In this document: positions 16,760 through 25,466 of the stretch, one piece after another | Layout: the number at the start of each line of letters is the position of its first letter | Numbering within the stretch: position 1 is the first letter of the stretch | DNA from: Streptomyces albipurpureus | Lineage (GTDB): Bacteria; Actinomycetota; Actinomycetes; Streptomycetales; Streptomycetaceae | Assembly: GCF_023701525.1 (NCBI RefSeq) | Contig: NZ_JAMQAW010000036.1 | Coordinates: forward strand, 106,084-170,083 | Length of the DNA stretch: 64,000 bases | Direction: 5' to 3' | The notes under the pieces: model-generated | Told to the model about the DNA's origin: nothing | Database searches by the model: none | What the model saw: the letters and a program-made list of their open reading frames with translations, nothing else | Translations under genes and position numbers: made by a program

Positions 16760-18034
16760 AAACTCGCGTACCGGGCCGTAGGAAGTATGTGCCGCCAGCT
16801 TCACGCGAAGTCCATCTAGTTCGGTCGCGGAACGCTCGGAGTCCACCGAACCGAGGCATCGGGCCGCGTGGTGCGCCTTGGCGACTGCTGCGTCCAGGTC
16901 GTGCATCGCGAGATGGGCTTCAGCCGCTCGGGCCAGATAGATCGCGTGACTTCGCGGGTACGCCTCGTCGCCAGGGTACGAGGCATGCATGGCGGCCTCG
17001 AAGCGGCGTATCGCCTCGGCCGGGTCTCCGAGTTGCAAAGCGGACGAGCCGGCGATCATTTCGATTTCACCGTAGTCCACCCAATACAAGGATTTTGGGT
17101 CATCGTCGTGCCTGCCCTTGTCCAGTGCAGATCGGGCGATGGCGAGTTGGCGAGCAGACTCCCTCTTTGCACCGGACTTTGATAGCGCACGGGCGCTGCG
17201 GGCGGCCAGCATGGCGTGCATGCGTGGAGTCGCCTTCCGCCTCACCCGTTCCTGTGCCGTCTCCAGAAGCGATACTGCACGGTTTGCCTGACCTGGGGTG
17301 GAGTAGCACTGGATCGCGGCGAACGACAGCGTGTAGGCACCGGCAATGGGGTCGTCGGCCTCGGCGGAAGCTCGAAGAGACCCGTCGAAGAAGCGCTGGG
17401 CAATGCCGGGGGAGCCCTGGTCGAAGGCCGCCCATGCGATCTGACGAGCCGCCTCGGACGCCATCGAGTGCAAATGAGCTAGTGCGAAGCTGTCGTAGCG
17501 ACGCGACTTAATCAACATTACGATCAAGGACAATTCGTTGCGGGCCAGCTGGTACAACTCGCCGCTGCCAAGTTCGTCGTCGAAGTGCCTGAGATGTTCG
17601 AGCCGGTCCTCCACATGGGTTAGCAGGACAGCTCCGTGGGCGAGGGCGATAGGCAACTCGGTCGACGAGTTCGACCCCAGGGCCTTGGACCAACTGCCCG
17701 CCGAGGCGGCCAGCGCCGCCCCTGCCGAGAGAACGCCCCTACGGTCCACGCTGCTCCCCTTCAAAAGGCCAGTAAGAACGGTCAGGCTCCTCGGTTGATC
17801 CCATGGCGCGCCCGTCGCCATCGCTGGCATGTCCTCCAGTACCCCCGTAAATGCTCCGCCGGTCTTCAGGACCCGGTCGTAGGCGTTTGCGACGCCGTGG
17901 GTCACCGCGCGGTTTCCGTTTTCCACATTGCGCAGATATGCCTCCCCGAACCCCGCCTCGCGGGCGAACTGCTTCCACCCCATGGCCGATGCCCGGCGCT
18001 CCTGCCGCATATCGTTCCGGAGCTGGTCAGACAT
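16745..18034 (-). CDS. XRE-family regulator with TPR-like sensor region
   Basis: A 429-residue protein with an N-terminal helix-turn-helix (MGWKQFAREAGFGEAYLRNVENGNRAV, residues about 18-44) and a long helical repeat domain (SFALAHLHSMASEAARQIAWAAFDQG, AIQCYSTPGQANRAVSLLETAQERV, DPAEAIRRFEAAMHASYPGDEAYPRS). This architecture is common in streptomycetes, where the repeats are thought to sense a peptide or small ligand. Convergent with the HAD-like gene. Its promoter should lie in 18035-18200. Target unknown. Confidence 0.85.
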   Translation of the reverse strand: MSDQLRNDMRQERRASAMGWKQFAREAGFGEAYLRNVENGNRAVTHGVANAYDRVLKTGGAFTGVLEDMPAMATGAPWDQPRSLTVLTGLLKGSSVDRRGVLSAGAALAASAGSWSKALGSNSSTELPIALAHGAVLLTHVEDRLEHLRHFDDELGSGELYQLARNELSLIVMLIKSRRYDSFALAHLHSMASEAARQIAWAAFDQGSPGIAQRFFDGSLRASAEADDPIAGAYTLSFAAIQCYSTPGQANRAVSLLETAQERVRRKATPRMHAMLAARSARALSKSGAKRESARQLAIARSALDKGRHDDDPKSLYWVDYGEIEMIAGSSALQLGDPAEAIRRFEAAMHASYPGDEAYPRSHAIYLARAAEAHLAMHDLDAAVAKAHHAARCLGSVDSERSATELDGLRVKLAAHTSYGPVREFLQAG

Positions 18035-18464
18035 CGAAGACGCCCTTCTGCGTTGGGATCGGTGCTGGATCGGTCCACGTCATTGTCCACCCCACCGCTT
18101 TCGGTGTGTGCTCGTCTCGACACAGAACGCGGCGACCCACAAGGTTCCTGGGGCCTCGTGGCAGCGGCTTTCCCTCAACCGCCTGGCTCTTCCGTTGAAG
18201 GCCGCATTCGCCGGCGCCAAGCCACGCAAGTGCCAGGCGCTGCTGGCGTTCACACGAGTCCTCCAACAATGATCGGGAGCGTAGAAGATGAGCCGTACCG
18301 CCCCCCGTCGGGATAGCAGCATGGGGAGCCCGTCCCGCAGGCCGCGCAACCAGCCTCGCTTCTCCTCCGAGCAACGGGCCTCGAAGGCGGACGTCTTGCT
18401 GCCCGTCTGCTCCCCATTTCTCGGAACCGCAGAGACGGGGCCCAACGGTCGAGGAGCTGCCGCT
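18035..18464. other. Intergenic region
   Basis: About 430 bases without a supported gene. It separates the start of the leftward regulator (18034) from the end of the leftward kinase gene (18465) and should contain the regulator's promoter. No repeats or strong hairpins noticed. Confidence 0.35.
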
Positions 18465-19370
18465 TCACAGGATGCTCCACAGCAGAGCGTCTTCTTCCTC
18501 GCGCAGGCCCTTGATGCGGCGCTGCACCTCGGAGAGCGATCCGGGTGTGTGTGCGGCTTTGCGGGCGTTGGTGGTAATCATGCGCAGTTCGCGAATGTCG
18601 CGCAGGACGCGGTAGCCGGGCCACGTGGTCACGTCGGTCCCGTACCCGTCGGCGAAGTCAGCCCAGTGGCGCGGGCCGTAGCCGAAGCGCCTGCAATGGA
18701 TCTCCACGGTGACCAGGTCCCATTCAGGCTGCCCCAGGGCGACGGTGTCCCAGTCGCACAGAACCGTCAGGTCGCCGGCCGTGTCATGGAGAGCGTTGCG
18801 GTGCTGCGGGTCTCCCTGGACGATGCTGGGCGCGAGGACGTATTCCACTTGGGTGAGGGCGTGTTCGAGCTGGTCGGCTCGGTGGCTGAGGAAGTCCCAG
18901 TCTTCGGCGTCGAGGGTTCGGGTGGTGGCGAGGGAGCGGCGGATTGCCGTGAGGTTATCGAGCTGCCGTACTGGTACTGGCGGTGTGTGCAGGCGGTGGA
19001 GGGCCGCGAGGGGGGCGGCGAGGTCGGCCGCGGTTATGGGGTTGGCGGGCTGGGGCAGATAGGTCCAGACGGTGGCCAGGGCTCCGTCGGCGAGGTGGAG
19101 GGGCTGCCGAGCGGTGGGATGGAAGGGCACCGTGGGGAAGCCCTGGTCTTGGAGCCAGCGGACGAGGGCGACCGTTCGCTCGAGGGTCTGCGGTGTGGTC
19201 CCCTTGCGGGCGATCTTGAGGACGACGGCACCGAGGAGGACAACGGCGTTGGTGTGACCGCGCAGCAGACGCGGCCGGCCGCCATCGAGGCCGAGTTCCT
19301 CGCACGCCTGCGCGAGCAGGGTGGTCAGTTCGTCGCTGGTGTATCCGCCGGGCAGGTGGGGCTCCGTCAT
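18465..19370 (-). CDS. Aminoglycoside phosphotransferase-fold kinase
   Basis: A 301-residue protein of the APH/choline-kinase-like fold. Catalytic loop IVQGDPQHRNAL (GD with the downstream Asn; the usual His before GD is Gln) and the metal-binding CDWDTVALGQPEWDL. The N-lobe Lys lies in VVLKIARKG. The substrate cannot be inferred; such genes are often not antibiotic-resistance genes. It starts 33 bases after the stop of the regulator at 19404-20792, so the two probably share an operon. Confidence 0.83.
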   Translation of the reverse strand: MTEPHLPGGYTSDELTTLLAQACEELGLDGGRPRLLRGHTNAVVLLGAVVLKIARKGTTPQTLERTVALVRWLQDQGFPTVPFHPTARQPLHLADGALATVWTYLPQPANPITAADLAAPLAALHRLHTPPVPVRQLDNLTAIRRSLATTRTLDAEDWDFLSHRADQLEHALTQVEYVLAPSIVQGDPQHRNALHDTAGDLTVLCDWDTVALGQPEWDLVTVEIHCRRFGYGPRHWADFADGYGTDVTTWPGYRVLRDIRELRMITTNARKAAHTPGSLSEVQRRIKGLREEEDALLWSIL

Positions 19371-19403
19371 GGCCCCAAGGCTGATGCAGACCGGGTGGGT
19401 CTG

Positions 19404-20792
19404 TCACTTCCCGCTGGTGGGGAGTGCCAGGGCTTCACCGAGTTCGCGGGCGGCCGGTGCGGATCTCATACGTTCCGGGATGCTGCTGAGGACGTCGTGG
19501 GCGCGGGCTTCCAGGAGTTCGGTGCGCTGGCCGGGCGGCAGTTCGAGGTAGGCACTGGTAGCGAGGCGGCATGCCTCGGACAGGTGGCGCTCGCGGGCGA
19601 GGCAGATCGCCTGATCCAGGTGGATCAAGGCCGGGTCGATGCCTCCGTGGCTGCCGTAGAGAGTGAGTGCGCGGGTCTGGACGCGTTCGGCTTCGTGGGT
19701 GTGCCCGAGGTAGGTAAGTGCGCCACTGAGGTAGAGCAGGAGCCGGCGTTCGGGGAAGGCGAAGGCGTCGTCGGGGTCGCCGGTGCTGGCGCGGTCGAAG
19801 GCGTCGCGGGCGCGTTGGATCGCCTCGTGGGCGCGGGTGGTGTCTCCGTGGCGGGCGAGGGCTCGGGCTTCGGCGGCGGCGGAGAACGCTGCGGTGGGGG
19901 TGAGGTGGTGCCGGGCGAGTATCCGGGCCTCGCGGGAGAGGGCGACTGCTGTGGTCAGAGGTCCGTAGTAGTAGGGCAGCATCGCGGCCTGGGCGCGGAC
20001 TCGGGCGCGAAGGTCAGTGTCGGTGCTGTCGTCGGCTGCGGCGCGGGCGGTGGCGTACCAAGCTCCGGACTGGCGCAGGCGACCGAGCTTCATCAGGGCA
20101 TCGGCGACGAGAGTGGCCAGCACGGCGGTCATTTCCGACAGTCTCATCTGCACGGTGGCGGGTTGCCGTTCGGAGGCCAGGAGCTGGATCTCTTCGAGGT
20201 CGGGCAGCATGAGGCCGAGCGTGGGGACCGGTGCGGTGACGAGGTACTGCCGCCGCAGGTCCAGCAGCCGCTCCTCCAAAAGATCCAGTTGGGTGGGGCT
20301 GACGGTGGCGCGGGCGAGAGTGCGGTCCACGCCGTGTCGGGTCCGGTCGAGGATTTGGTCGAGTGCGTCAGCCGCTGGCTGGGGGGCGGCGGGGGCGGGG
20401 TTTCGGTGGAGGCCCGGAATCGGTTTCACAGGCGCTGTGGAAGTGGTGGGCGGGGTGTAGTCGCCGGTGAGGCCGAGTCCTTCGGCGCTGGTTTCGTACA
20501 AGCGGCACAGGAGATCGATGGTCTGCGCCCTGGGGCGGCGTGCGGGGCGGGTTTCCCAGATCCGCAGCTGTTCCTGGTCGACGCGGGCGGCCCGGGCCAC
20601 GCCCCGGGTCATGGTCCGGTAGGCGTCTACCGCCTGCTGGAGGGTCCAGCCCTGAGCGAGGCGGTGTGCCCGCAAGAGGCCCACCGAGCAGCACTGCGAG
20701 ATGGTGGCGGCTGCCTGATCGGCGGGCCAGCCCTCAGTCTCGGCACGGTCGCGCAGTCGTGCGGCGCAGGAGGCCGGGTGCCGCTCGGCCAT
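19404..20792 (-). CDS. Large regulator with HTH and TPR-like repeats
   Basis: A 462-residue protein. The N-terminal third carries a helix-turn-helix-like region (GVARAARVDQEQLRIWETRPARRPRAQTIDLLCRLYETSAEGLGL), as in regulators whose HTH is followed by a ligand-sensing repeat region. The C-terminal two-thirds are helical repeats (AQAAMLPYYYGPLTTAVALSREARIL, AHEAIQRARDAFDRASTGDPDDAF). The start ATG has a good site, GGAGGTGACGAC, upstream. Upstream operon partner of the APH-fold kinase and divergent from the ATPase gene at 21135. The palindromes at 20857-20932 are a plausible operator. Confidence 0.78.
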   Translation of the reverse strand: MAERHPASCAARLRDRAETEGWPADQAAATISQCCSVGLLRAHRLAQGWTLQQAVDAYRTMTRGVARAARVDQEQLRIWETRPARRPRAQTIDLLCRLYETSAEGLGLTGDYTPPTTSTAPVKPIPGLHRNPAPAAPQPAADALDQILDRTRHGVDRTLARATVSPTQLDLLEERLLDLRRQYLVTAPVPTLGLMLPDLEEIQLLASERQPATVQMRLSEMTAVLATLVADALMKLGRLRQSGAWYATARAAADDSTDTDLRARVRAQAAMLPYYYGPLTTAVALSREARILARHHLTPTAAFSAAAEARALARHGDTTRAHEAIQRARDAFDRASTGDPDDAFAFPERRLLLYLSGALTYLGHTHEAERVQTRALTLYGSHGGIDPALIHLDQAICLARERHLSEACRLATSAYLELPPGQRTELLEARAHDVLSSIPERMRSAPAARELGEALALPTSGK

Positions 20793-20856
20793 GTCGTCAC
20801 CTCCGCATACGAGTTGTGCACCGAGTGTAGTGACGCAGGTGAGAACGCCCCTTTGG

Positions 20857-20932
20857 TTTCCGTGACTTCTCTCGGAAACCCTGGCCGGGCCCCTGAGAAG
20901 TCACGGAAAACGCCGCGGGCCGTGAGAAGTCA
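20857..20932. promoter_or_regulatory. 15-bp perfect inverted repeat plus third half-site
   Basis: TTTCCGTGACTTCTC at 20857-20871 is exactly matched by GAGAAGTCACGGAAA at 20895-20909 (23-base spacer), and GAGAAGTCA recurs at 20924-20932. The set sits in the 342-base divergent spacer between the regulator start (20792) and the ATPase start (21135). A regulator operator is the simplest reading; a terminator or the ends of a small mobile repeat are alternatives. The rest of the spacer shows no gene. Confidence 0.65.
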
Positions 20933-21134
20933 GGGTTGTCCCGCGAGCCGCCGTTCCACGAATCTGGGCCCCGCCACCGCCAGATCCGCCCTCCCCCTCA
21001 CGCGGCAGTCCCCGATGCCCTTGCCGGGCGGCGGCACATTCCGCCTCAGCTCCGGTCACAAGGATGTGATTCGAATGGTCTGGCCTCCCCGCTCCACCGA
21101 TCCCTCCACGCCACTGTCCGCCGGAGGTCTGCCC

Positions 21135-22025
21135 GTGTCCGGTTCTGTGAAATCCGCAGTCCTGTATGCCTGCGAGTCGAGCGCGGACAAGTCGTTGGCT
21201 GCCCTCGACGGGTTGACCCACACGGCCGAGGAGCGCGGCTACGTGGTCCGCGCGTCAGTCGCCGACACCGCCAACACACGCATGTCGCTCCGAGAGCGGC
21301 TTGGGTGGCGGAAGCTGGCCCCGTTTCTGGGTACCGCCGACGGGAGCGTGCTTTTCGTGCGGTCACGGGCGGAACTCGAGTGGGACGATATGCACCGTGC
21401 CGACGCGCTGAGCTGGCTGGCTGAGCACCGGGTTTCGGTGACTGCGAGCGAGCCGGCCCCCTGGGAGAGAGCCGACTGGCTCCGTGCCTGGACTCGAACC
21501 GACCTGCCTGGTGCCCTAGGCAGCGAAGCATTGCGCCCGACCGGTTCTCCGTCGGCACCGGGCTTGTGCTGTGCGGTGTTCCCAGCACTCAAGTCCTACG
21601 CTCCGACGGTTCGGAGACTATGCGGCCACTTCCTGCGGGCCTGGGAATCAACGCTGACCGGCCAGGACCTGGATCTGCTGCTGGTGGCGGTGAACGAACT
21701 GGTGATCAATGCCATCAAGCATGGCTCAAATCCTGGCGACTTGGTCACGCTGACCCTGGAGTGCAACGAGCAGGGATTGTGTGTCGGGGTGGAGGACGGT
21801 TCCGCAGCTCCACCGCACTTGGGTCGTGCGGGCGACGACGATGAATGTGGCCGGGGCCTGTCCCTGGTCCAGCAGATCGGCGACAACTGGGGCTACATCC
21901 CGCGCCTCGACAGGTCTGGCAAGCGGGTCTGGATGAACGTCCTCCACCAACGGAGCCTCGTTCGCTTCTCCTCACAGCCGCACCCGGACCGCGCCACTTC
22001 ACTGTCCCTTCAGTCCCCTTACTGA
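21135..22025 (+). CDS. Resolvase-like domain fused to anti-sigma-type ATPase
   Basis: A 296-residue protein. Residues 1-125 follow the pattern of a serine-recombinase N-terminal domain (SAVLYACESS..., EERGYVVRASVADTANTRMSLRERLGWRKLAPFLG, VLFVRSRAEL), without an obvious catalytic Ser context, so probably inactive. Residues 150-285 are an HATPase_c domain of the RsbW type: N box AVNELVINAIKHG, VEDGS and GRGLSLVQQIGDNWG. GTG at 21135 was chosen because GGAGG lies 7 bases upstream; the very long upstream open frame is antisense to real genes. Role inferred: kinase/anti-sigma-like switch, possibly sensing DNA or a ligand through the first domain. Confidence 0.8.
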   Translation: MSGSVKSAVLYACESSADKSLAALDGLTHTAEERGYVVRASVADTANTRMSLRERLGWRKLAPFLGTADGSVLFVRSRAELEWDDMHRADALSWLAEHRVSVTASEPAPWERADWLRAWTRTDLPGALGSEALRPTGSPSAPGLCCAVFPALKSYAPTVRRLCGHFLRAWESTLTGQDLDLLLVAVNELVINAIKHGSNPGDLVTLTLECNEQGLCVGVEDGSAAPPHLGRAGDDDECGRGLSLVQQIGDNWGYIPRLDRSGKRVWMNVLHQRSLVRFSSQPHPDRATSLSLQSPY

Positions 22026-22035
22026 CGGAAGATTC

Positions 22036-23001
22036 ATGACCCTCGCAGCGATGCCCTCGGCTTCCACCCGTCCTGTCTCCCCAACCGTACCCATGCAAGC
22101 CGGTCGAAGCGGCGCCTCAGTTTCGGCGCCCGCCCCACCTGTCCGCCGGGCGTATCCGGCGTTGAACGTGACGGCGCATCCTCCGCAGATGGCGTATGAC
22201 TACGAGTTCATGTTGGGTCGGTTGGCCGACCCACTCCTTCTCGCGTCCTCTGTGGCGTTGTGTGTCTTCCGGGCTCCGCTGTTGGCAATCCCGGTCGGGG
22301 GCAGTCGGCTCGGTGGTGTGCTGGAGGCGGCAACGCGTGAGATCGGGTACGGCATTGTCGGTGCGCTGTCCGGCCGGTTGAACTTCCCCGATGTGCGGCT
22401 TCGCTTCGCCGACTCGGGGAGGGAGGGCTTCGTCGTCGAGTGGGGGGCGACGTGTCCGCCGTGGGTCTCCCGGGTGGCGAGGGACCGCTTCTACGGACTC
22501 ACCGCGCAGGGTCATGGGCCGGTGTCGGCCAAGGACGCAGTGGTTTTGGACGCGGTCGCCCAGGGCGTATCAGCACGGACCCTGTCGGACTGCGGCCTCT
22601 TCCCCAACGTGAGGGAAGCGCAACGTGGTGTCGCCCTGTTGGGGCGGGCGCTGACAAGCGGGCGGGGTGTTCGGTGGACGCGGATTGTGCACCTTGCCGC
22701 AGCCCGCAGGCTCGTCGCCATCCACAGCTCCCCTCCCGTGGAGATGCCGCTCTGGCAGCTGGATCTACTCAAGGCGTGGGCTGCGGGGTGGTCCCTTGAG
22801 CGGTACGCGGATCAGGCCGGGTTGCAGCCTGAGCAAGCTCAGGAGCTGCGGCAACTGGTGCTCGGGAGCCTGGAAGCACGGTGCGAGGAGCACGCAGTCC
22901 TACGCAGTCATGAACGCGGTCTCCTGGGCCCACACGCACCGCCCTGGACTTCAGTAGCCGGCCCCAGAGGCAATGAGCGCCAAGCCGGACGCGGCCCCTG
23001 A
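22036..23001 (+). CDS. Hypothetical protein with LuxR-like HTH segments
   Basis: A 321-residue protein, 10 bases after the ATPase gene and probably in its operon. No named family. The C-terminal half contains two segments resembling LuxR-type helix-turn-helices: AKDAVVLDAVAQGVSARTLSDCGLFPNVREAQRGV and LDLLKAWAAGWSLERYADQAGLQPEQAQELRQLVL. Their layout parallels the N-terminal half of the regulator at 29991-31661, suggesting a shared family. ATG at 22036; ACGGAAG upstream may be the ribosome site. Confidence 0.68.
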   Translation: MTLAAMPSASTRPVSPTVPMQAGRSGASVSAPAPPVRRAYPALNVTAHPPQMAYDYEFMLGRLADPLLLASSVALCVFRAPLLAIPVGGSRLGGVLEAATREIGYGIVGALSGRLNFPDVRLRFADSGREGFVVEWGATCPPWVSRVARDRFYGLTAQGHGPVSAKDAVVLDAVAQGVSARTLSDCGLFPNVREAQRGVALLGRALTSGRGVRWTRIVHLAAARRLVAIHSSPPVEMPLWQLDLLKAWAAGWSLERYADQAGLQPEQAQELRQLVLGSLEARCEEHAVLRSHERGLLGPHAPPWTSVAGPRGNERQAGRGP

Positions 23002-23007
23002 TCCGCA

Positions 23008-23027
23008 GGCCGGCCCTTCGACCGGCC
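23008..23027. terminator. Hairpin after the ATPase/HTH gene pair
   Basis: GGCCGG (23008-23013) pairs with CCGGCC (23022-23027) around an 8-base loop, six bases after the stop at 23001. Position and GC-rich stem fit a Streptomyces-style terminator without a U tract. The rest of the spacer to 23392 is proline/arginine-rich in all frames and shows no gene. Confidence 0.45.
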
Positions 23028-23392
23028 GTCGGGGCGCACCGCACCGTCTCCGCCCTCGTCGACACCCCCAGTCGCGGGCCCGGAGTCGAGCGCCCCGGCG
23101 GCCACCCTCCCCCTGCCCTGCCACCGGCATCAGGTCCTTCACTCCCTGTTGGCAGCGAAGGCCCGGTCGGGGGTCCTGACCCGACCACCCCTGTGAGAAC
23201 GGCGCCGGGGCGCGTCCCGCCCCCTGTCCCGTCGCCTCCCTGCGTGGGCACGGGCCAGGGGAGCGCCCCGGCGGCCACCCCTCCACCGTTGCGACGCGGG
23301 CGGTTCCGGCGCACCCCGCGTTCGCCCTTTCCTCCCGGTTTCTAACGATTCCTTTCCTGTTGTGGCTGACCCGATCTGACCTGAGAGATCTG

Positions 23393-24688
23393 ATGAGAGC
23401 TGATGTGGTCGTGGTGGTAACGGGGTGCGGTCTGGGCTTATGTCTGGCTGTCGCGCTGGTCTACCGCTCACGGTGGAAATCGAGGCTGTGGCGTGAGCAA
23501 GCTCGGGCGCGGGAGGAGCGGGATGCGCTGGGCAGGGCTCTGGAGGCGCGGGATCGGGCGCTGGAGTACATGGTGACGACCGGTTTGGCGGAGCTCGCGG
23601 CGTCGATGCGGTTGCCGGAGCCGACCGTGTCCGATCTTCCCTTCCCCGCGGTCCTGCGCGGGACGCGGTTTCTGGCGGGGATCGAGGCGCTGTCCGAGTT
23701 GTGGGTGTGCGAGTTGGAGCGGGCGCGGGTGGACAGCGCCGAACAGACCACACAGGGCTTGAACGAGACATCTCGGGAGGCGTCGCGGGCTGCGGTGCGC
23801 TCGTTCTCCTCCTCCATCACCGCGCTCGGGGCGCACATGAGCAGGGTTGTGGACGACTGCCTCCGCGAGCACCAGGGCGACGCGGTGTTCGCGTCGCTGA
23901 CGCGGATCGATCACACGGCGCAGCAGATGTCGCGTCAGGCGCAGTCGTTCTTGGTGATGTGTGGGGGTTTGCCGGGGCGGTCGTGGCCGGCGACGTCGGT
24001 GACGGATGTGGTGCGGGGTGCGATGGGGCGGGTGCGGGACTTTCCGCGGGTGCGGTTCGGTGAGTTGGACGTGGCGGTGCAGGGGCGGTTCGTGGAGCCG
24101 TTGGTGCATGTGGTGGCGAATCTGCTGGACAACGCGTTGCGGTATTCGCCGCCGACGGCGACGGTCGAGGTGTCGGTGCAGCAGGGGCATCACGGGGTCA
24201 CCGTCCTCGTCGATGACGCGGGTATTCAGATGACCGCCGAAGACCTCGCCCTCGCACGCGCGGTGTTGTCCGGTGCCGCAGTGGATTTGCATGCGCTGGG
24301 CCCGCATCCGAAGGCCGGATTCCCTTCCATCGCGGCGCTCGCGCACCGGTATGGGTTCCAGGTCGCCCTCCACACCCCCTCCCCGTTCGGTGGGACACGG
24401 GCGAGCGTCTTCATCACCCGCGAGCTGCTGCACGCCGCCGTGTTCGACCAGGCCGCCCCCGTACCTACCCCAGCTGCTGCCCCGGTCCGGGAGCCAGAAG
24501 GCGTGGCGGAAGGAGATGCCGTCTTGCCTCGGCGGCGCCGTCGAGCGGCCGTGTCCGCTCCGGACCCATCCCTTGGCCTCGTTCCGGGCCCAGCTCATTC
24601 CCGTGCCGCCGCCGCGTGGGTGGCCGGCAGCCGCAGCGGCCGTGAGGCCGCCCAGTCGACCCATCCGTCTCCTGAAGGGACTTCATGA
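23393..24688 (+). CDS. cvnA: Conservon sensor kinase-like ATPase (CvnA)
   Basis: A 431-residue protein, first of a conservon. N-terminal membrane segment (VVVVVTGCGLGLCLAVALVY), a coiled linker (REQARAREERDALGRALEARDRAL), a helical domain like dimerisation/phosphoacceptor helices, then an HATPase_c domain (VVANLLDNALRYSPP as N box, VDDAGIQM). The C-terminal 80 residues are Pro/Ala-rich. In this family the protein works with CvnB-D in a membrane-associated complex resembling eukaryotic G-protein signalling. ATG 23393 (MRADVVVV) is preferred to the TTG at 23360 because the membrane segment starts here and GAGAG precedes it. Confidence 0.88.
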   Translation: MRADVVVVVTGCGLGLCLAVALVYRSRWKSRLWREQARAREERDALGRALEARDRALEYMVTTGLAELAASMRLPEPTVSDLPFPAVLRGTRFLAGIEALSELWVCELERARVDSAEQTTQGLNETSREASRAAVRSFSSSITALGAHMSRVVDDCLREHQGDAVFASLTRIDHTAQQMSRQAQSFLVMCGGLPGRSWPATSVTDVVRGAMGRVRDFPRVRFGELDVAVQGRFVEPLVHVVANLLDNALRYSPPTATVEVSVQQGHHGVTVLVDDAGIQMTAEDLALARAVLSGAAVDLHALGPHPKAGFPSIAALAHRYGFQVALHTPSPFGGTRASVFITRELLHAAVFDQAAPVPTPAAAPVREPEGVAEGDAVLPRRRRRAAVSAPDPSLGLVPGPAHSRAAAAWVAGSRSGREAAQSTHPSPEGTS

Positions 24689-25119
24689 CCATGGCTATTC
24701 ACTCGGCTCGGCAGTATGTCGGCGGGAATTCGCTCAGCTGGCTGTTGAAGGATCTCGACCTCGCGGGTGTGAAGGGTGCGGTGCTGTCCAGCACCGACGG
24801 TCTGGTGATGTCCTGGTCGGAGAGTGTGAGCCGGGAGGACGCGGAGAAGATCTCCGCCGCCGTGTCCTCCCAGGTGTCGGTCGGCAAGGCACTCGCCCAG
24901 TACGTCGGCGGTGGAGTGCGGCAGCTGCTGGTGGAGTGCGAGGGCGGGTTCGTCCTCATGTCCGCCGCGACCACGGACAGCGTGCTGGTGGTACTCACCG
25001 ACCCGACAGCGGACATCGGCGCGGTCACGCACCGGATGAACGAACTGGCCGCCCGGGTCGGCCGGGAGCTCACGGCGGGCCCGCGCCGGGTGGCGGACGA
25101 CGGTCCCGAACGGTCATGA
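24685..25119 (+). CDS. cvnB: Roadblock/LC7 protein of conservon (CvnB)
   Basis: A 144-residue roadblock/LC7-domain protein: LSWLLKDLDLAGVKGAVLSSTDGLVMSWSESV, GGVRQLLVECEGGFVLMSAA, SVLVVLTDPTADIGAVTHRMNELA. Such proteins act as GTPase-activating or scaffolding partners of the small GTPase CvnD. ATGA overlap with the sensor gene upstream and with CvnC downstream indicates tight co-translation. Confidence 0.92.
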   Translation: MTMAIHSARQYVGGNSLSWLLKDLDLAGVKGAVLSSTDGLVMSWSESVSREDAEKISAAVSSQVSVGKALAQYVGGGVRQLLVECEGGFVLMSAATTDSVLVVLTDPTADIGAVTHRMNELAARVGRELTAGPRRVADDGPERS

Positions 25120-25466
25120 ACGGGCCGCGGCGGGCCCGTGACCTGGTACGCGCCTATGTGCGTACCGGCGGGCTCACCCGCCCGAGCCGGGACCTGGACC
25201 TGTCGGCGCTGGTCCGCTCCACCACGGTAGCCCCGCCCGTCGAGGCGTCCGGGGAGGAGCGGCGGGTGCTCGCACTGTGCAGCCGCCAACGCGCCTTGTC
25301 GGTCGCCGAGGTCGCCGCCCATGCGGACCTGCCGCCATCCGCCGCCCGGATCGTGATCGCCCGCCTGATGGACCACGGCCTGCTCACCACCCCCACACGC
25401 GCCCACATCACCGCCAGCCCCGACCTGCTGAAGGAGGTACTCGATGGACTCCGCGCCCTCGTCTGA
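25116..25466 (+). CDS. cvnC: DUF742 protein of conservon (CvnC)
   Basis: A 116-residue DUF742 protein: RARDLVRAYVRTGGLT at the start, LSALVRST, then a winged-helix-like part (QRALSVAEVAAHADLPPSAARIVIARLMDHGLL). Starts by ATGA overlap with cvnB at 25116; the longer upstream open frame is not coding. Its end overlaps cvnD by 23 bases. Family role: part of the conservon complex, precise activity unknown. Confidence 0.92.
   Translation: MNGPRRARDLVRAYVRTGGLTRPSRDLDLSALVRSTTVAPPVEASGEERRVLALCSRQRALSVAEVAAHADLPPSAARIVIARLMDHGLLTTPTRAHITASPDLLKEVLDGLRALV

Noticed and set aside
18465..19370. Aminoglycoside resistance gene
   Set aside because: Only the kinase fold is supported; the usual catalytic-loop His is Gln, and the context with a regulator does not point to resistance.
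18288..21134. Very long open frame continuing upstream of the ATPase gene
   Set aside because: It runs antisense across the kinase and regulator genes; a strong ribosome site and the domain start place the real gene at 21135. Long antisense frames are expected at this GC content.
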